Notes: generated by a model not told the origin, from the letters alone. Counted from the stretch's first letter, positions 33,111-41,652 are shown. The stretch: DNA of 64,000 nt from Pedobacter sp. MC2016-15 (GCF_026239695.1 NZ_JAPIVS010000006.1:1-64000); one strand, 5' to 3'. Numbers and translations are program-made.

Positions 33111-33184
33111 TGCACTTGTAGGGATTCGAACCCCAAACCTTCTCATCCGTAGTGAGATGCTCTATCCAATTGAGCTACAAATGC
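33111..33184 (-). tRNA. tRNA-Arg (anticodon ACG)
   Basis: A 74-nt cloverleaf on the minus strand. The acceptor arms are GCATTTG and CAAGTGC with discriminator A. The D arm is GCTC...GAGC. The anticodon stem TCTCA/TGAGA encloses the loop CTACGGA, giving ACG (Arg; A34 is normally converted to inosine). The T arm is TGGGG-TTCGAAT-CCCTA. CCA is not encoded. A TACTTTTG promoter box lies upstream. Confidence 0.96.
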
Positions 33185-33205
33185 ATTCCGTTCGTTACGG
33201 GATTG

Positions 33206-33213
33206 CAAAAGTA
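33206..33213 (-). promoter_or_regulatory. -7 element (TACTTTTG) of tRNA-Arg
   Basis: A perfect TAnnTTTG match on the minus strand, 21 bp upstream of the mature tRNA 5' end. Confidence 0.45.
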
Positions 33214-33275
33214 GTATTTGTAACCGGATTTCAAAACTTTTTTTGAAAATAAATTGAAATCTGTTGCATACTATT

Positions 33276-34187
33276 TTATAGATCTCTTGCTTTCAGCTGA
33301 TTATCCAGCATAGCAAGTCCCTCATTAAAATGATGTGGAACGTAACCCAGTTGATGTATTGCCTTATCCAGGATGAATCCAGTCTTGACAGGACGTTTTG
33401 CTGCCTGATTAAGGGATGCGGAACTAATTTCCCTGATCAGACTCCGGTCCAGCTTCCAGAAATCCGCCACTTTACCAACCAGCTCCGAAATACTCATCAT
33501 CTCAGCCCCTGAAATATTAAATATACCTTCAGCATTCTTTTCGGCGATGAGGAGACAGCCTTCGGCCAAATCTTCTGCCAGTGTAGGCATACGCCACTGG
33601 TCGTTCACCACATTGATGGGCTCTCCCTTCTCCAGGGCTTCTTTAGCCCAGAGTACAATATTACTTCTGCTCTTTTCTCTGACAATACCATATACGATAA
33701 TCGTGCGCACAATTGCCCATTTGCATTTTGCGCGCTGCAGCACCTGTTCTGCCCTGAGTTTAGTTTCTCCATAATAACTCAGGGGATTGGGTGTCCCCTC
33801 TTCATCATAAGGACCCGCTGCACCGTCAAACACGAAATCTGTAGACAAATGAATCAGGTGGATATCAAACTCAGCGCAGATATCTGCCAGGGTCTGTACT
33901 GCTGCAACATTGAGCTGGTCAGCCAGCTCCCTCTGCTCATGACACTTATCCACATTGGTGAGTGCTGCTGTATGAATGATCGTATCTGGCCGGTGTTTTT
34001 CAACAACAGTTCTCACATTTGAGGGATCGAGGATATCCATCGTTTCGTAGATATATCCGTTTTCCGGCATAAAACGGTTCAGTCCCTTTGATGTAGCGAT
34101 CAGATTAAACTCCCTGCCAGCCAGAACAGCAGCAGTGATTTTCTGCCCCAGAAGGCCATTGCTGCCGGTAACTAATATGGTTTTCAT
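33276..34187 (-). CDS. RmlD-like NAD(P)-dependent sugar-nucleotide reductase
   Basis: A 303-residue SDR protein of the RmlD substrate-binding family. NAD(P) motif ILVTGSNGLLGQKITAAVLA is at 4-23. HTAALTNVDKCHEQRELADQ is the RmlD-type segment, and catalytic HLSTDFVFDGAAGPYDEEGT is followed by NPLSYYGETKLRAEQVL with Tyr-x3-Lys. The natural reaction may be dTDP-4-keto-rhamnose reduction, which would follow RfbB at 11.9 kb, but rmlA and rmlC are not seen here, so the sugar is uncertain. It stands alone between tRNA-Arg and atpD. Confidence 0.85.
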   Translation of the reverse strand: MKTILVTGSNGLLGQKITAAVLAGREFNLIATSKGLNRFMPENGYIYETMDILDPSNVRTVVEKHRPDTIIHTAALTNVDKCHEQRELADQLNVAAVQTLADICAEFDIHLIHLSTDFVFDGAAGPYDEEGTPNPLSYYGETKLRAEQVLQRAKCKWAIVRTIIVYGIVREKSRSNIVLWAKEALEKGEPINVVNDQWRMPTLAEDLAEGCLLIAEKNAEGIFNISGAEMMSISELVGKVADFWKLDRSLIREISSASLNQAAKRPVKTGFILDKAIHQLGYVPHHFNEGLAMLDNQLKARDL

Positions 34188-34260
34188 AGCTGCTAAACTA
34201 TCGATAAAAAAACTGTGGAAAAACTTTTTATTTATATATAAGAAATATATCGGAAAATCT

Positions 34261-34268
34261 TAGCTTTG
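34261..34268 (+). promoter_or_regulatory. -7 element (TAGCTTTG) of atpDC
   Basis: A perfect TAnnTTTG match 69 bp upstream of the atpD ATG. Confidence 0.45.
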
Positions 34269-34337
34269 CAAACCGAATTGAAGGCTTTAAACATGCCTTT
34301 AACAATTTGATATTTATAATTTTACCAAAAACAATAT

Positions 34338-35843
34338 ATGCCTAACATTGGAAAAATAGCGCAGATTATAGGACCCGTAGTAGACGTGAGTTTTGCTGAC
34401 GATGCTCATTTACCTCAAATCTTCTCTGCATTAGAGATTGAAAAAGAAAACGGACAGAAGATCGTTTTAGAAGTTCAACAACATCTTGGTGAAGACCGTG
34501 TACGTACCATTGCAATGGACTCGACTGACGGTTTGGTTCGCGGGATGTCTGTATTAAGCACAGGTTCTCCTATCAAAATGCCGGTTGGAGATCAAATCAA
34601 AGGTCGTTTATTCAATGTTATTGGTGAAGCAATTGATGGTATCAATACAGTTGATAAAACTGTTGGTAAATCTATCCACAATGCACCTCCGCGTTTCGAC
34701 GAACTTTCAACTGAATCAGAAGTACTTTACACTGGTATCAAAGTAATCGATTTATTAGAGCCTTATGTAAAAGGTGGTAAAATCGGATTATTTGGTGGTG
34801 CAGGTGTAGGTAAAACTGTATTGATTATGGAATTGGTAAACAACATCGCGAAAGCATATGATGGTTTATCAGTATTCGCAGGTGTTGGAGAACGTACACG
34901 TGAAGGAAATGACCTTTTACGTGAGTTTATCGAATCTGGTGTAATCAACTATGGTGAAGAGTTTCTTCACTCAATGGAAAAAGGCGGATGGGACCTGAGC
35001 AAGGTTGACACTGAAAAATTAAAAGAATCTAAAGCAACATTGGTATTCGGACAAATGAACGAGCCTCCTGGGGCACGTGCACGTGTAGCTTTATCAGGAT
35101 TAACTGTTGCTGAATACTTCCGTGATGGTGATGGTGAAGGCGCAGGAAAAGACATCCTTTTCTTCGTTGATAACATCTTCCGTTTTACACAGGCAGGTTC
35201 AGAGGTATCGGCACTATTAGGCCGTATGCCATCTGCAGTAGGTTACCAGCCAACGCTTGCTACAGAAATGGGATTAATGCAGGAGCGTATTACCTCAACT
35301 AAACGTGGTTCAATTACATCTGTACAGGCTGTATATGTTCCTGCGGATGATGAGACTGACCCGGCTCCGGCAACAACATTTGCCCACCTTGATGCAACTA
35401 CATTATTATCACGTAAAATTGCTGAGCTTGGTATTTACCCGGCGGTAGATCCGTTGAACTCAACTTCACGTATCCTTTCTCCGGCTGTTTTAGGTGATGA
35501 GCACTACAATACTGCTCAACGTGTTAAAGAATTGCTGCAACGTTACAAAGAATTACAGGATATCATCGCTATCTTGGGTATGGATGAGTTATCTGAAGAA
35601 GATAAACTGGTTGTTCACCGCGCACGTCGTGTTCAGCGTTTCTTATCTCAGCCTTTCCACGTAGCTGAGCAGTTCACAGGATTAAAAGGTGTACTAGTTG
35701 ATATCAAAGAAACCATCAAAGCATTCAATATGATCATGGATGGTGAAGTTGATGAATACCCTGAAGCTGCATTCAACCTTGTAGGTAGCATTGAAGATGC
35801 AGTTGAAAAAGGTAAAAAACTATTAGCTGAAGCAAACGCGTAA
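34338..35843 (+). CDS. atpD: F1F0 ATP synthase subunit beta
   Basis: A 501-residue catalytic subunit of the F1 head. The N-terminal barrel begins IGKIAQIIGPVVDVSF. The P-loop GLFGGAGVGKTVLIMEL is near 150, GERTREGNDL follows with the catalytic Glu, then the Walker B segment DILFFVDNIFRFTQAGSEVS and the DELSEED motif (ILGMDELSEEDKLVV). Codon choice is visibly more biased than in neighbouring genes, as expected for a highly expressed protein. The other atp genes are elsewhere; atpD-atpC as a separate unit is usual in this phylum. Confidence 0.98.
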   Translation: MPNIGKIAQIIGPVVDVSFADDAHLPQIFSALEIEKENGQKIVLEVQQHLGEDRVRTIAMDSTDGLVRGMSVLSTGSPIKMPVGDQIKGRLFNVIGEAIDGINTVDKTVGKSIHNAPPRFDELSTESEVLYTGIKVIDLLEPYVKGGKIGLFGGAGVGKTVLIMELVNNIAKAYDGLSVFAGVGERTREGNDLLREFIESGVINYGEEFLHSMEKGGWDLSKVDTEKLKESKATLVFGQMNEPPGARARVALSGLTVAEYFRDGDGEGAGKDILFFVDNIFRFTQAGSEVSALLGRMPSAVGYQPTLATEMGLMQERITSTKRGSITSVQAVYVPADDETDPAPATTFAHLDATTLLSRKIAELGIYPAVDPLNSTSRILSPAVLGDEHYNTAQRVKELLQRYKELQDIIAILGMDELSEEDKLVVHRARRVQRFLSQPFHVAEQFTGLKGVLVDIKETIKAFNMIMDGEVDEYPEAAFNLVGSIEDAVEKGKKLLAEANA

Positions 35844-35864
35844 TTAAGCGTATACATTTAATAT

Positions 35865-36107
35865 ATGACATTAGAAATATTAACACCCGATAAAAAAATC
35901 TTTGAAGGCGAAGTAACAGCGGTTACTGTACCAGGTACAATGGGTTCTTTCCAGATATTGAGAGACCATGCACCAATTATTTCAACTTTGGAAGATGGTC
36001 CGGTAATTATTAAAACTAAAGGCAACGAAGAGATTATTGAAATCAAAGGCGGAGTTGTCGAAGTCTTGAAAAACAAGGTCATAGTTTTAGCGGAAGGTGT
36101 TGCCTAA
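35865..36107 (+). CDS. atpC: F1F0 ATP synthase subunit epsilon, short form
   Basis: An 80-residue subunit of the F1 central stalk. It contains only the N-terminal beta-sandwich: MTLEILTPDKKIFEGEVTAV, TVPGTMGSFQILRDHAPIIS and GGVVEVLKNKVIVLAEGVA. The C-terminal helical hairpin of about 50 residues that inhibits rotation in many bacteria is absent, which is common in Bacteroidota. It starts 21 bp after atpD and is followed by a strong terminator at 36131. Confidence 0.95.
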   Translation: MTLEILTPDKKIFEGEVTAVTVPGTMGSFQILRDHAPIISTLEDGPVIIKTKGNEEIIEIKGGVVEVLKNKVIVLAEGVA

Positions 36108-36130
36108 TCTCTTGGTATAAATCTTTTTAT

Positions 36131-36164
36131 AAAGAGGGCATTCAAAAGATGCCCTCTTTTTTTA
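36131..36164 (+). terminator. Terminator of atpDC
   Basis: Perfect 11-bp stem AAAGAGGGCAT / ATGCCCTCTTT (36131-36141 and 36149-36159), 7-base loop, followed by five more U. Confidence 0.93.
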
Positions 36165-36240
36165 TACAAAACTTTCAACTTCATCCGCCACTTCAGGCAT
36201 TTTAAGCAGAAATCAGCCCGATTGCAATGCAAGCATAATA

Positions 36241-36272
36241 TTCATACCGAATACCGAAACCATATTCGGTAT
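36241..36272. promoter_or_regulatory. ATACCGA half-site cluster upstream of the ilv-leu leader, copy 2
   Basis: ATACCGA occurs twice in tandem (36244-36250 and 36251-36257), and TCGGTAT at 36266-36272 is inverted, so ATACCGAATA and TATTCGGTAT form a 10-bp inverted repeat around 9 bp. It begins with a 20-bp stretch 90 percent identical to that at 25622-25641. It lies about 110 bp before the putative ilv promoter. Confidence 0.5.
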
Positions 36273-36380
36273 AGATGTGTCAATTTAAATGATTGTATCA
36301 TACAATAAATTCGGAATATTATTTGTTATTATGAAATATACTCAAACTAATATTTTTTTTCAATTATTTTCAATCTGCTA

Positions 36381-36411
36381 TTGACAGTTTGTGATGCATG
36401 AAGTAAATTGG
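36381..36411 (+). promoter_or_regulatory. Putative promoter of the ilv-leu operon
   Basis: TTG at 36381-36383 and TAAATTGG at 36404-36411 (one base off TAnnTTTG) are spaced by 20 bp, as expected for the Bacteroidota -33/-7 pair. The leader ATG is 20 bp further on. Confidence 0.45.
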
Positions 36412-36431
36412 TTTTATATAAAAACAACGAA

Positions 36432-36515
36432 ATGAACACTTCAATTACAACCAACCTTAATGTCATTGTCAACCTGACAACTCTCCTGATTCTTCAGGAC
36501 AATAAGGCGCTGTAA
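36432..36515 (+). CDS. Leader peptide of the ilv-leu attenuator
   Basis: A 27-residue frame, ATG 36432 to TAA 36513-36515, reading MNTSITTNLNVIVNLTTLL, then ILQDNKAL. Eleven of 27 residues are Ile, Leu or Val (clusters VIV at 11-13 and LLIL at 18-21) and five are Thr. This fits a leader whose translation rate reports charging of the branched-chain tRNAs. The final codons Lys-Ala-Leu-stop carry the sequence GGCGCT (36506-36511), which can pair with the downstream AGCGCC, so a ribosome at the stop codon would mask it. It is followed by a terminator and then ilvE. Confidence 0.85.
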   Translation: MNTSITTNLNVIVNLTTLLILQDNKAL

Positions 36516-36568
36516 GTGAATTTTTAATAAAAATATCTGAAAGCGCCCCCCAAAAGAGGCGCTTTTTT
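36485..36568 (+). promoter_or_regulatory. Transcription attenuator of the ilv-leu operon
   Basis: Four segments can be placed. A small hairpin CCTGA/TCAGG (36485-36489 and 36494-36498) lies in the leader frame. Segment 2 is GGCGCT (36506-36511). Segment 3 is AAAGCGCC (36540-36547). Segment 4 is GGCGCTTT (36558-36565). Pairing 3:4 makes the terminator, and 2:3 makes an antiterminator. A ribosome stalled on Ile/Leu/Val codons would leave segment 2 free and let the operon be read. Deduced from sequence; not tested. Confidence 0.8.
36540..36568 (+). terminator. Attenuator terminator before ilvE
   Basis: Stem AAAGCGCC / GGCGCTTT with a 10-base loop and a run of six U (36563-36568), 25 bp past the leader stop codon and 28 bp before the ilvE ATG. 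Confidence 0.9.
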
Positions 36569-36596
36569 AATAAACATCTGACAACCTGGAACCACA

Positions 36597-37487
36597 ATGC
36601 AATACTACGATTCAAATACAGTCCTTTACCTGAACGGGCAGTTTATCAAGTCTGCTGAGACGACCACAGACTTATATGGTCAGTCACTGCATTATGGTTA
36701 CGCCGTATTCGAAGGAATCAGGGCTTACAACACGCATAACGGCACCAGGATCTTTAAAGCAAAAGAACATTTTGACCGTCTGCAACGCTCGGCAGAGCTG
36801 ATGCATATCCCCTTCCCTTTCGATAAAGACGAGCTCATCAGGCAGACTTATAAATTATTAAAAAAGAATAACCTTAAAGATGCCTACATCCGTCCTTTGG
36901 TTTACAGCGGACAAAACATGACCCTCGAAGCAGCTACGGAATCATCTATCATGATCTGCGCCTGGGAATGGGGAGCATACCTTGGCAATAAACTGGTGAA
37001 AGTTGGGATTTCAAGTTACCAGCGGCCAAACCCTAAGTCAACCCATATTGAAGCCAAAGCAAGCGGCCATTATGTAAATTCAATCCTGGCTACAACAGAA
37101 GCTAAAAAGAATGGCTATGATGAAGCACTGCTGCTGGACATGGACAACTTTATTGCTGAAGGATCGGGAGCAAATATTTTCATCGAGAAAAACGGAAAAG
37201 TATATACGCCTGCTTTAGGCAGCATTCTGGCAGGAATTACCAGGGCAACAGTGATTAAGTTATGCAGAACGCTTGATATTGAATGCATTGAAAAGCAACT
37301 GACTGTAGAAGAACTGAAAAATGCAGACAGCGCTTTCTTCTGCGGAACTGCTGCTGAAATCATAGGTATTGCCTCCGTAGATGATACTACTTTCCCCTCA
37401 GTATGGACAGAAACACTGGGCGCTACCCTGCAAAGAACCTATAAAGCACTAGTATTAGAAAAACAAAATTACGAAGTAATCATATAA
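36597..37487 (+). CDS. ilvE: Branched-chain amino acid aminotransferase
   Basis: A 296-residue class IV PLP transaminase, the last step for Ile, Val and Leu. Motifs: LYGQSLHYGYAVFEGIRAYN at the start of the substrate site, PLP-lysine in KASGHYVNSILATTEAKKNG, and the class IV signature EGSGANIFIEKNGKVYTPAL with GTAAEIIGI later. The first structural gene after the attenuator; 15 bp separate it from ilvD. Confidence 0.96.
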   Translation: MQYYDSNTVLYLNGQFIKSAETTTDLYGQSLHYGYAVFEGIRAYNTHNGTRIFKAKEHFDRLQRSAELMHIPFPFDKDELIRQTYKLLKKNNLKDAYIRPLVYSGQNMTLEAATESSIMICAWEWGAYLGNKLVKVGISSYQRPNPKSTHIEAKASGHYVNSILATTEAKKNGYDEALLLDMDNFIAEGSGANIFIEKNGKVYTPALGSILAGITRATVIKLCRTLDIECIEKQLTVEELKNADSAFFCGTAAEIIGIASVDDTTFPSVWTETLGATLQRTYKALVLEKQNYEVII

Positions 37488-37502
37488 CAAGTAAAACAAG
37501 AA

Positions 37503-39206
37503 ATGTCACAACAAAAACCAGAACTAAACCGCTACAGTAAAGTTTTCACACAAGATCCCACCCAGCCGGGAGCCCAGGCCATGTTATATGGTATCGGATT
37601 AACAACTGAGGATATGTCTAAAGCACAGGTCGGGATTGCCAGCATGGGTTATGATGGTAACACCTGTAATATGCACCTGAACGATCTTGCAAAGATCGTC
37701 AAAGATGGCGTGTGGAAAAATGACATGGTCGGTTTAACATTTGGTACAATTGGGGTGAGTGATGGTATGTCTAATGGCACAGACGGCATGCGTTATTCAT
37801 TGGTTTCAAGAGATGTAATTGCGGATTCGATTGAAACAATCTGTGGCGGTCAGTATTACGACGGACTGATCACCATCCCGGGATGCGACAAAAATATGCC
37901 TGGGTCTATCATGGCAATGGGACGCCTGAATAGACCAGCAATTATGGTTTATGGCGGCAGTATCCATTCCGGAAAATATAAAGGCAAATCTTTGAACATT
38001 GTCTCTGCCTTTGAAGCACTTGGAGAAAAATTAGCAGGAAATTTATCTGAAGAAGATTATCAGGGTATCATCCGCCACACCTGCCCGGGAGCCGGTGCAT
38101 GTGGAGGTATGTATACAGCGAATACTATGGCTTCGGCTATTGAAGCAATGGGAATGAGCTTGCCATACAGCTCTTCTCATCCGGCAACAAGTGAGGAGAA
38201 AAAACAGGAATGCCTCGAAGCAGGGAAAGCGATCAGGGTATTGCTGGAGAAAAATATCCTTCCTTCAGATATCATGACAGAAAAAGCATTTCACAATGCC
38301 ATAGTAACGGTGATGGTTCTTGGAGGTTCAACAAATGCAGTCTTGCACTTAATCGCCATGGCGAAATCGGTAGGTTTGAACCTCACGCTTGCAGACTTTC
38401 AGCGCATCAGTGATAACACCCCGGTTTTGGGCGACCTTAAACCAAGCGGACAATACCTGATGGAAGATGTGCACGACATTGGCGGTGTTCCCGCAGTATT
38501 GAAATACCTGTTGAAAGTAGGTCTTGTTCATGGCGACTGCATGACGGTGACTGGTAAAACGCTGGCAGAAAATGTAGCTGATGCTGCAGACCTGGACTTT
38601 GAAAAACAGAAAGTAATTTTCCCTGTTGAGCAGGCTTTAAAACCTACAGGTCACCTTCAGATGTTGTATGGTAACCTTGCCGAAAAAGGTGCTGTCGCAA
38701 AGATCAGCGGTAAAGAAGGTGAAAGATTTGAAGGCCCTGCACGTGTATTTGAAGGTGAACAAAAACTGATCGCAGGTATCCAGAGCGGAAAAGTACAGCG
38801 CGGTGATGTGGTTGTGATCATCCAGGTTGGTCCTAAGGGAGCACCGGGAATGCCTGAGATGCTTAAGCCTACCTCTGCCATCATTGGTGCCGGATTAGGT
38901 AAGTCAGTAGCCCTGATTACAGATGGTCGTTTTTCTGGTGGTACCCACGGCTTTGTGGTAGGACATATCACTCCTGAAGCATGGGACGGCGGAAATATCG
39001 GTTTGGTAAAAGACAACGATATCATTACCATTGATGCAGTAAATAATACTATCCAGCTGAATATCTCCGATGAAGAACTTGCAGCACGCAGGGCAGCATG
39101 GGTACAATTGCCACCACCGGTAAAAAGTGGTGTACTCTATAAATATATCAAACAAGTAAGCAATGCCAGTGAAGGGTGTGTAACTGACGCCTACACAGAA
39201 AATTAA
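37503..39206 (+). CDS. ilvD: Dihydroxy-acid dehydratase
   Basis: A 567-residue Fe-S dehydratase giving the 2-oxo acids of Val and Ile. The cluster cysteines are seen in NTCNMHLNDLA, TIPGCDKNMPGSIMAMGRL and RHTCPGAGACGGMYTANTMA, the usual three. The C-terminus has ALITDGRFSGGTHGFVVGHI. Normal length. It sits between ilvE and ilvB with a 28-bp gap to the latter. Confidence 0.97.
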   Translation: MSQQKPELNRYSKVFTQDPTQPGAQAMLYGIGLTTEDMSKAQVGIASMGYDGNTCNMHLNDLAKIVKDGVWKNDMVGLTFGTIGVSDGMSNGTDGMRYSLVSRDVIADSIETICGGQYYDGLITIPGCDKNMPGSIMAMGRLNRPAIMVYGGSIHSGKYKGKSLNIVSAFEALGEKLAGNLSEEDYQGIIRHTCPGAGACGGMYTANTMASAIEAMGMSLPYSSSHPATSEEKKQECLEAGKAIRVLLEKNILPSDIMTEKAFHNAIVTVMVLGGSTNAVLHLIAMAKSVGLNLTLADFQRISDNTPVLGDLKPSGQYLMEDVHDIGGVPAVLKYLLKVGLVHGDCMTVTGKTLAENVADAADLDFEKQKVIFPVEQALKPTGHLQMLYGNLAEKGAVAKISGKEGERFEGPARVFEGEQKLIAGIQSGKVQRGDVVVIIQVGPKGAPGMPEMLKPTSAIIGAGLGKSVALITDGRFSGGTHGFVVGHITPEAWDGGNIGLVKDNDIITIDAVNNTIQLNISDEELAARRAAWVQLPPPVKSGVLYKYIKQVSNASEGCVTDAYTEN

Positions 39207-39234
39207 CCAGAGCCCTAAATTAAACCCAATTAAA

Positions 39235-40974
39235 ATGGAAACAGTACAACAGGAAGCAGCAACACTGGCCCAACCAAAGAAAACCACAACGGTTACGGGA
39301 TCAGTTGCCTTGATGGAAGGACTTATTGCCGAAGGAACAGAAACAATTTTCGGTTATCCCGGAGGTGCCATCATGCCAATCTATGATGCGATCTACGATT
39401 ACAAGGATAAACTCAACCATATATTAGTCAGGCATGAACAATGTGCTGCTCATGCAGCTCAGGGTTTTGCACGTACCTCCGGCAAAGTTGGTGTAGTTTT
39501 CGCCACCAGCGGTCCGGGTGCTACCAACCTGATCACAGGATTGGCTGATGCACAAATTGACAGTACTCCTCTCGTATGTATCACCGGACAAGTATTTGCT
39601 ACCTTGCTGGGTACTGACGCTTTTCAGGAAACTGATGTGATTAATATCAGTGCACCTGTAACCAAATGGAACTACCAGGTGACTGAAGCAAGTGAGATTC
39701 CTGCAGCACTGGCAAAGGCCTTCTATATTGCCCGCAGCGGCAGACCCGGACCTGTATTGATCGACATTACCAAAAATGCACAAATGCAGCTTTTTGAATA
39801 TGAAGGTTATACACCCTGCAGCCATATCCGCAGCTACCGCCCCAAACCTATCGTTAGAAACGAGTATATTGAACAGGCAGCAGCATTGATCAACAGCGCT
39901 AAGAAACCGTTTATCCTTTTCGGACAAGGTGTTTTACTGGGAAGTGCTGAACAGGAGTTCAAAGCATTTGTAGAGAAAAGTGGTATTCCTGCCGCATGGA
40001 CGATCCTGGGTGCGGGTGCTATACCTACAGATCATCCTTTAAATGTAGGTATGTTGGGTATGCACGGAAACTATGGCCCGAATGTACAAACCAATTCCTG
40101 TGATGTAATGATCGCCATCGGAATGCGTTTTGACGACAGGGTAACAGGCCGTCTGGATAAATATGCCAAGCAGGCAAAAGTGGTACACCTGGATATTGAC
40201 CCTGCAGAAATCGATAAAAATGTGAAAGCTGATGTTCCTGTATGGGGCGACTGTAAAGAGACTTTACCGTTGTTGACTGAGCTGATTACGGAAAGAACTC
40301 ATGATGAATGGCTGGCTGAGTTTAAAGCCTATGACAAAATAGAGCAGGAACAACTGATTCAGAAAGAGCTTAACCCGCAGACAGGAGAACTGACGATGGG
40401 CGAAGTGATCAACCAACTGAATGTCCTTACCAAAGGGGAAGCGGTTATCGTAAGTGATGTTGGTCAGCACCAGATGGTGGCCTGCAGATACGGTAAGCTT
40501 AACACTACACGTCTGAGTGTAACCAGCGGTGGTTTAGGTACAATGGGATTTGGCTTGCCGGCAGCGATCGGAGCTAAGTTTGGTGCACCTGAACGTACAG
40601 TTATCGCGGTTATCGGTGATGGTGGTTTCCAGATGACTTTACAGGAGCTGGGTACTATCATGCAGTTTGGCGTAGACGTGAAGATTCTGATTCTGAATAA
40701 TCAGTTCCTCGGTATGGTGCGTCAATGGCAACAGCTGTTCAACGAAAAACGTTATTCCTTTGTTGATATTACCAGCCCTGATTTTGTTAAACTTGGTGAT
40801 TCATACTCAATTGCAGGCAAAAGAGTTACTGAACGCGAAAACCTGATTCCTGGTCTGGAAGAAATGCTCAACACACCGGGCTCCTTCCTGCTGGAAGTAA
40901 TGGTAGCTAAAGAACACAATGTTTTCCCAATGGTTCCACAAGGTAGCAGTGTAAGCGAAATCAGACTTAAATAA
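39235..40974 (+). CDS. ilvB: Acetolactate synthase large subunit
   Basis: A 579-residue TPP/FAD enzyme making acetolactate or acetohydroxybutyrate. The catalytic Glu lies in IFGYPGGAIMPIYDAIYDY / HILVRHEQCAAHAAQGFART. The central domain has GMHGNYGPNVQTNSCDVMIA and the TPP motif is GDGGFQMTLQELGTIMQFG with NNQFLGMVRQWQ. The first 20 residues are a polar extension rich in Gln and Thr. It is followed 10 bp later by its regulatory subunit. Confidence 0.97.
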   Translation: METVQQEAATLAQPKKTTTVTGSVALMEGLIAEGTETIFGYPGGAIMPIYDAIYDYKDKLNHILVRHEQCAAHAAQGFARTSGKVGVVFATSGPGATNLITGLADAQIDSTPLVCITGQVFATLLGTDAFQETDVINISAPVTKWNYQVTEASEIPAALAKAFYIARSGRPGPVLIDITKNAQMQLFEYEGYTPCSHIRSYRPKPIVRNEYIEQAAALINSAKKPFILFGQGVLLGSAEQEFKAFVEKSGIPAAWTILGAGAIPTDHPLNVGMLGMHGNYGPNVQTNSCDVMIAIGMRFDDRVTGRLDKYAKQAKVVHLDIDPAEIDKNVKADVPVWGDCKETLPLLTELITERTHDEWLAEFKAYDKIEQEQLIQKELNPQTGELTMGEVINQLNVLTKGEAVIVSDVGQHQMVACRYGKLNTTRLSVTSGGLGTMGFGLPAAIGAKFGAPERTVIAVIGDGGFQMTLQELGTIMQFGVDVKILILNNQFLGMVRQWQQLFNEKRYSFVDITSPDFVKLGDSYSIAGKRVTERENLIPGLEEMLNTPGSFLLEVMVAKEHNVFPMVPQGSSVSEIRLK

Positions 40975-40984
40975 TAAAAAGACC

Positions 40985-41605
40985 ATGAGCGATTCAAAAG
41001 ATATAGAATTAGGAAATTCAAAGCAGGAGTTTACCATTACGGTATATACTGAGAACCAGATCGGCATACTGAACCGTATTGCGATCATATTTTCGAGAAG
41101 AAAGATTAATATTGAAAGCCTGAATGTCTCACCCTCAGAAATTGAGCACATTCACCGTTTCAATATCCTGATCACGGAAACTGAAGAGGTGGTAAAAAAA
41201 CTGGCCAGACAGATTGAAAAGCAGGTAGAAGTGCTTAAGGTATATGCCAATACGAATGATGACATCATCTGGCAGGAACTTGCACTCTATAAGGTGCCAA
41301 CAGAGATTGTCGCAGAAAAAGTATTTGTAGAACGCCTGCTGCGTGAGAATGGTGCCAGGGTTGTGGTAATTCGTAAGAATTACACCATATTTGAAACTAC
41401 AGGACACCGTTCTGAAACTGATAAGCTAATTGAAGTACTGCAGCCCTACGGACTGATTGAGTTTGTTCGCAGTGCAAGGGTGGCAATCATCAAGGACAGT
41501 GAAGGTTTCAACAGCAAACTGAGAGAGTTTGAAAGACTTGAACCAGGACAGGAAGTGATTGAAAACGAATTTCTGGATAAAGAGAAAAACGTATTTACGA
41601 TGTAA
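40985..41605 (+). CDS. ilvN: Acetolactate synthase small (regulatory) subunit
   Basis: A 206-residue protein. Residues about 18-95 are an ACT domain (FTITVYTENQIGILNRIAII, FSRRKINIESLNVSPSEI) that senses valine in this family. The C-terminal half (IWQELALYKVPTEIVAEKVF, ETTGHRSETDKLIEVLQPYG) is the ALS_ss_C domain that activates the large subunit. The C-terminal tail of about 30 residues is an acidic extension. Begins 10 bp after ilvB. Confidence 0.94.
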   Translation: MSDSKDIELGNSKQEFTITVYTENQIGILNRIAIIFSRRKINIESLNVSPSEIEHIHRFNILITETEEVVKKLARQIEKQVEVLKVYANTNDDIIWQELALYKVPTEIVAEKVFVERLLRENGARVVVIRKNYTIFETTGHRSETDKLIEVLQPYGLIEFVRSARVAIIKDSEGFNSKLREFERLEPGQEVIENEFLDKEKNVFTM

Positions 41606-41614
41606 TCCCACATT

Positions 41615-41652
41615 TCAGCTGACTGAGGTGTTTTAATCGAAAGCTCAGCTGA
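41615..41652 (+). repeat. Repeated TCAGCTGA palindromes between ilvN and ilvC
   Basis: TCAGCTGA occurs at 41615-41622 and 41645-41652; with flanking CTGAGG and CTCAG they can pair as one hairpin. The spacer lacks a U-run. It may be a processing or stability element in the long mRNA. Confidence 0.45.

Noticed and set aside
33045..33146. Longer adenylate kinase start
   Set aside because: The extension lies in the tRNA-Arg gene and its terminator; ATG 33044 gives the normal family N-terminus.
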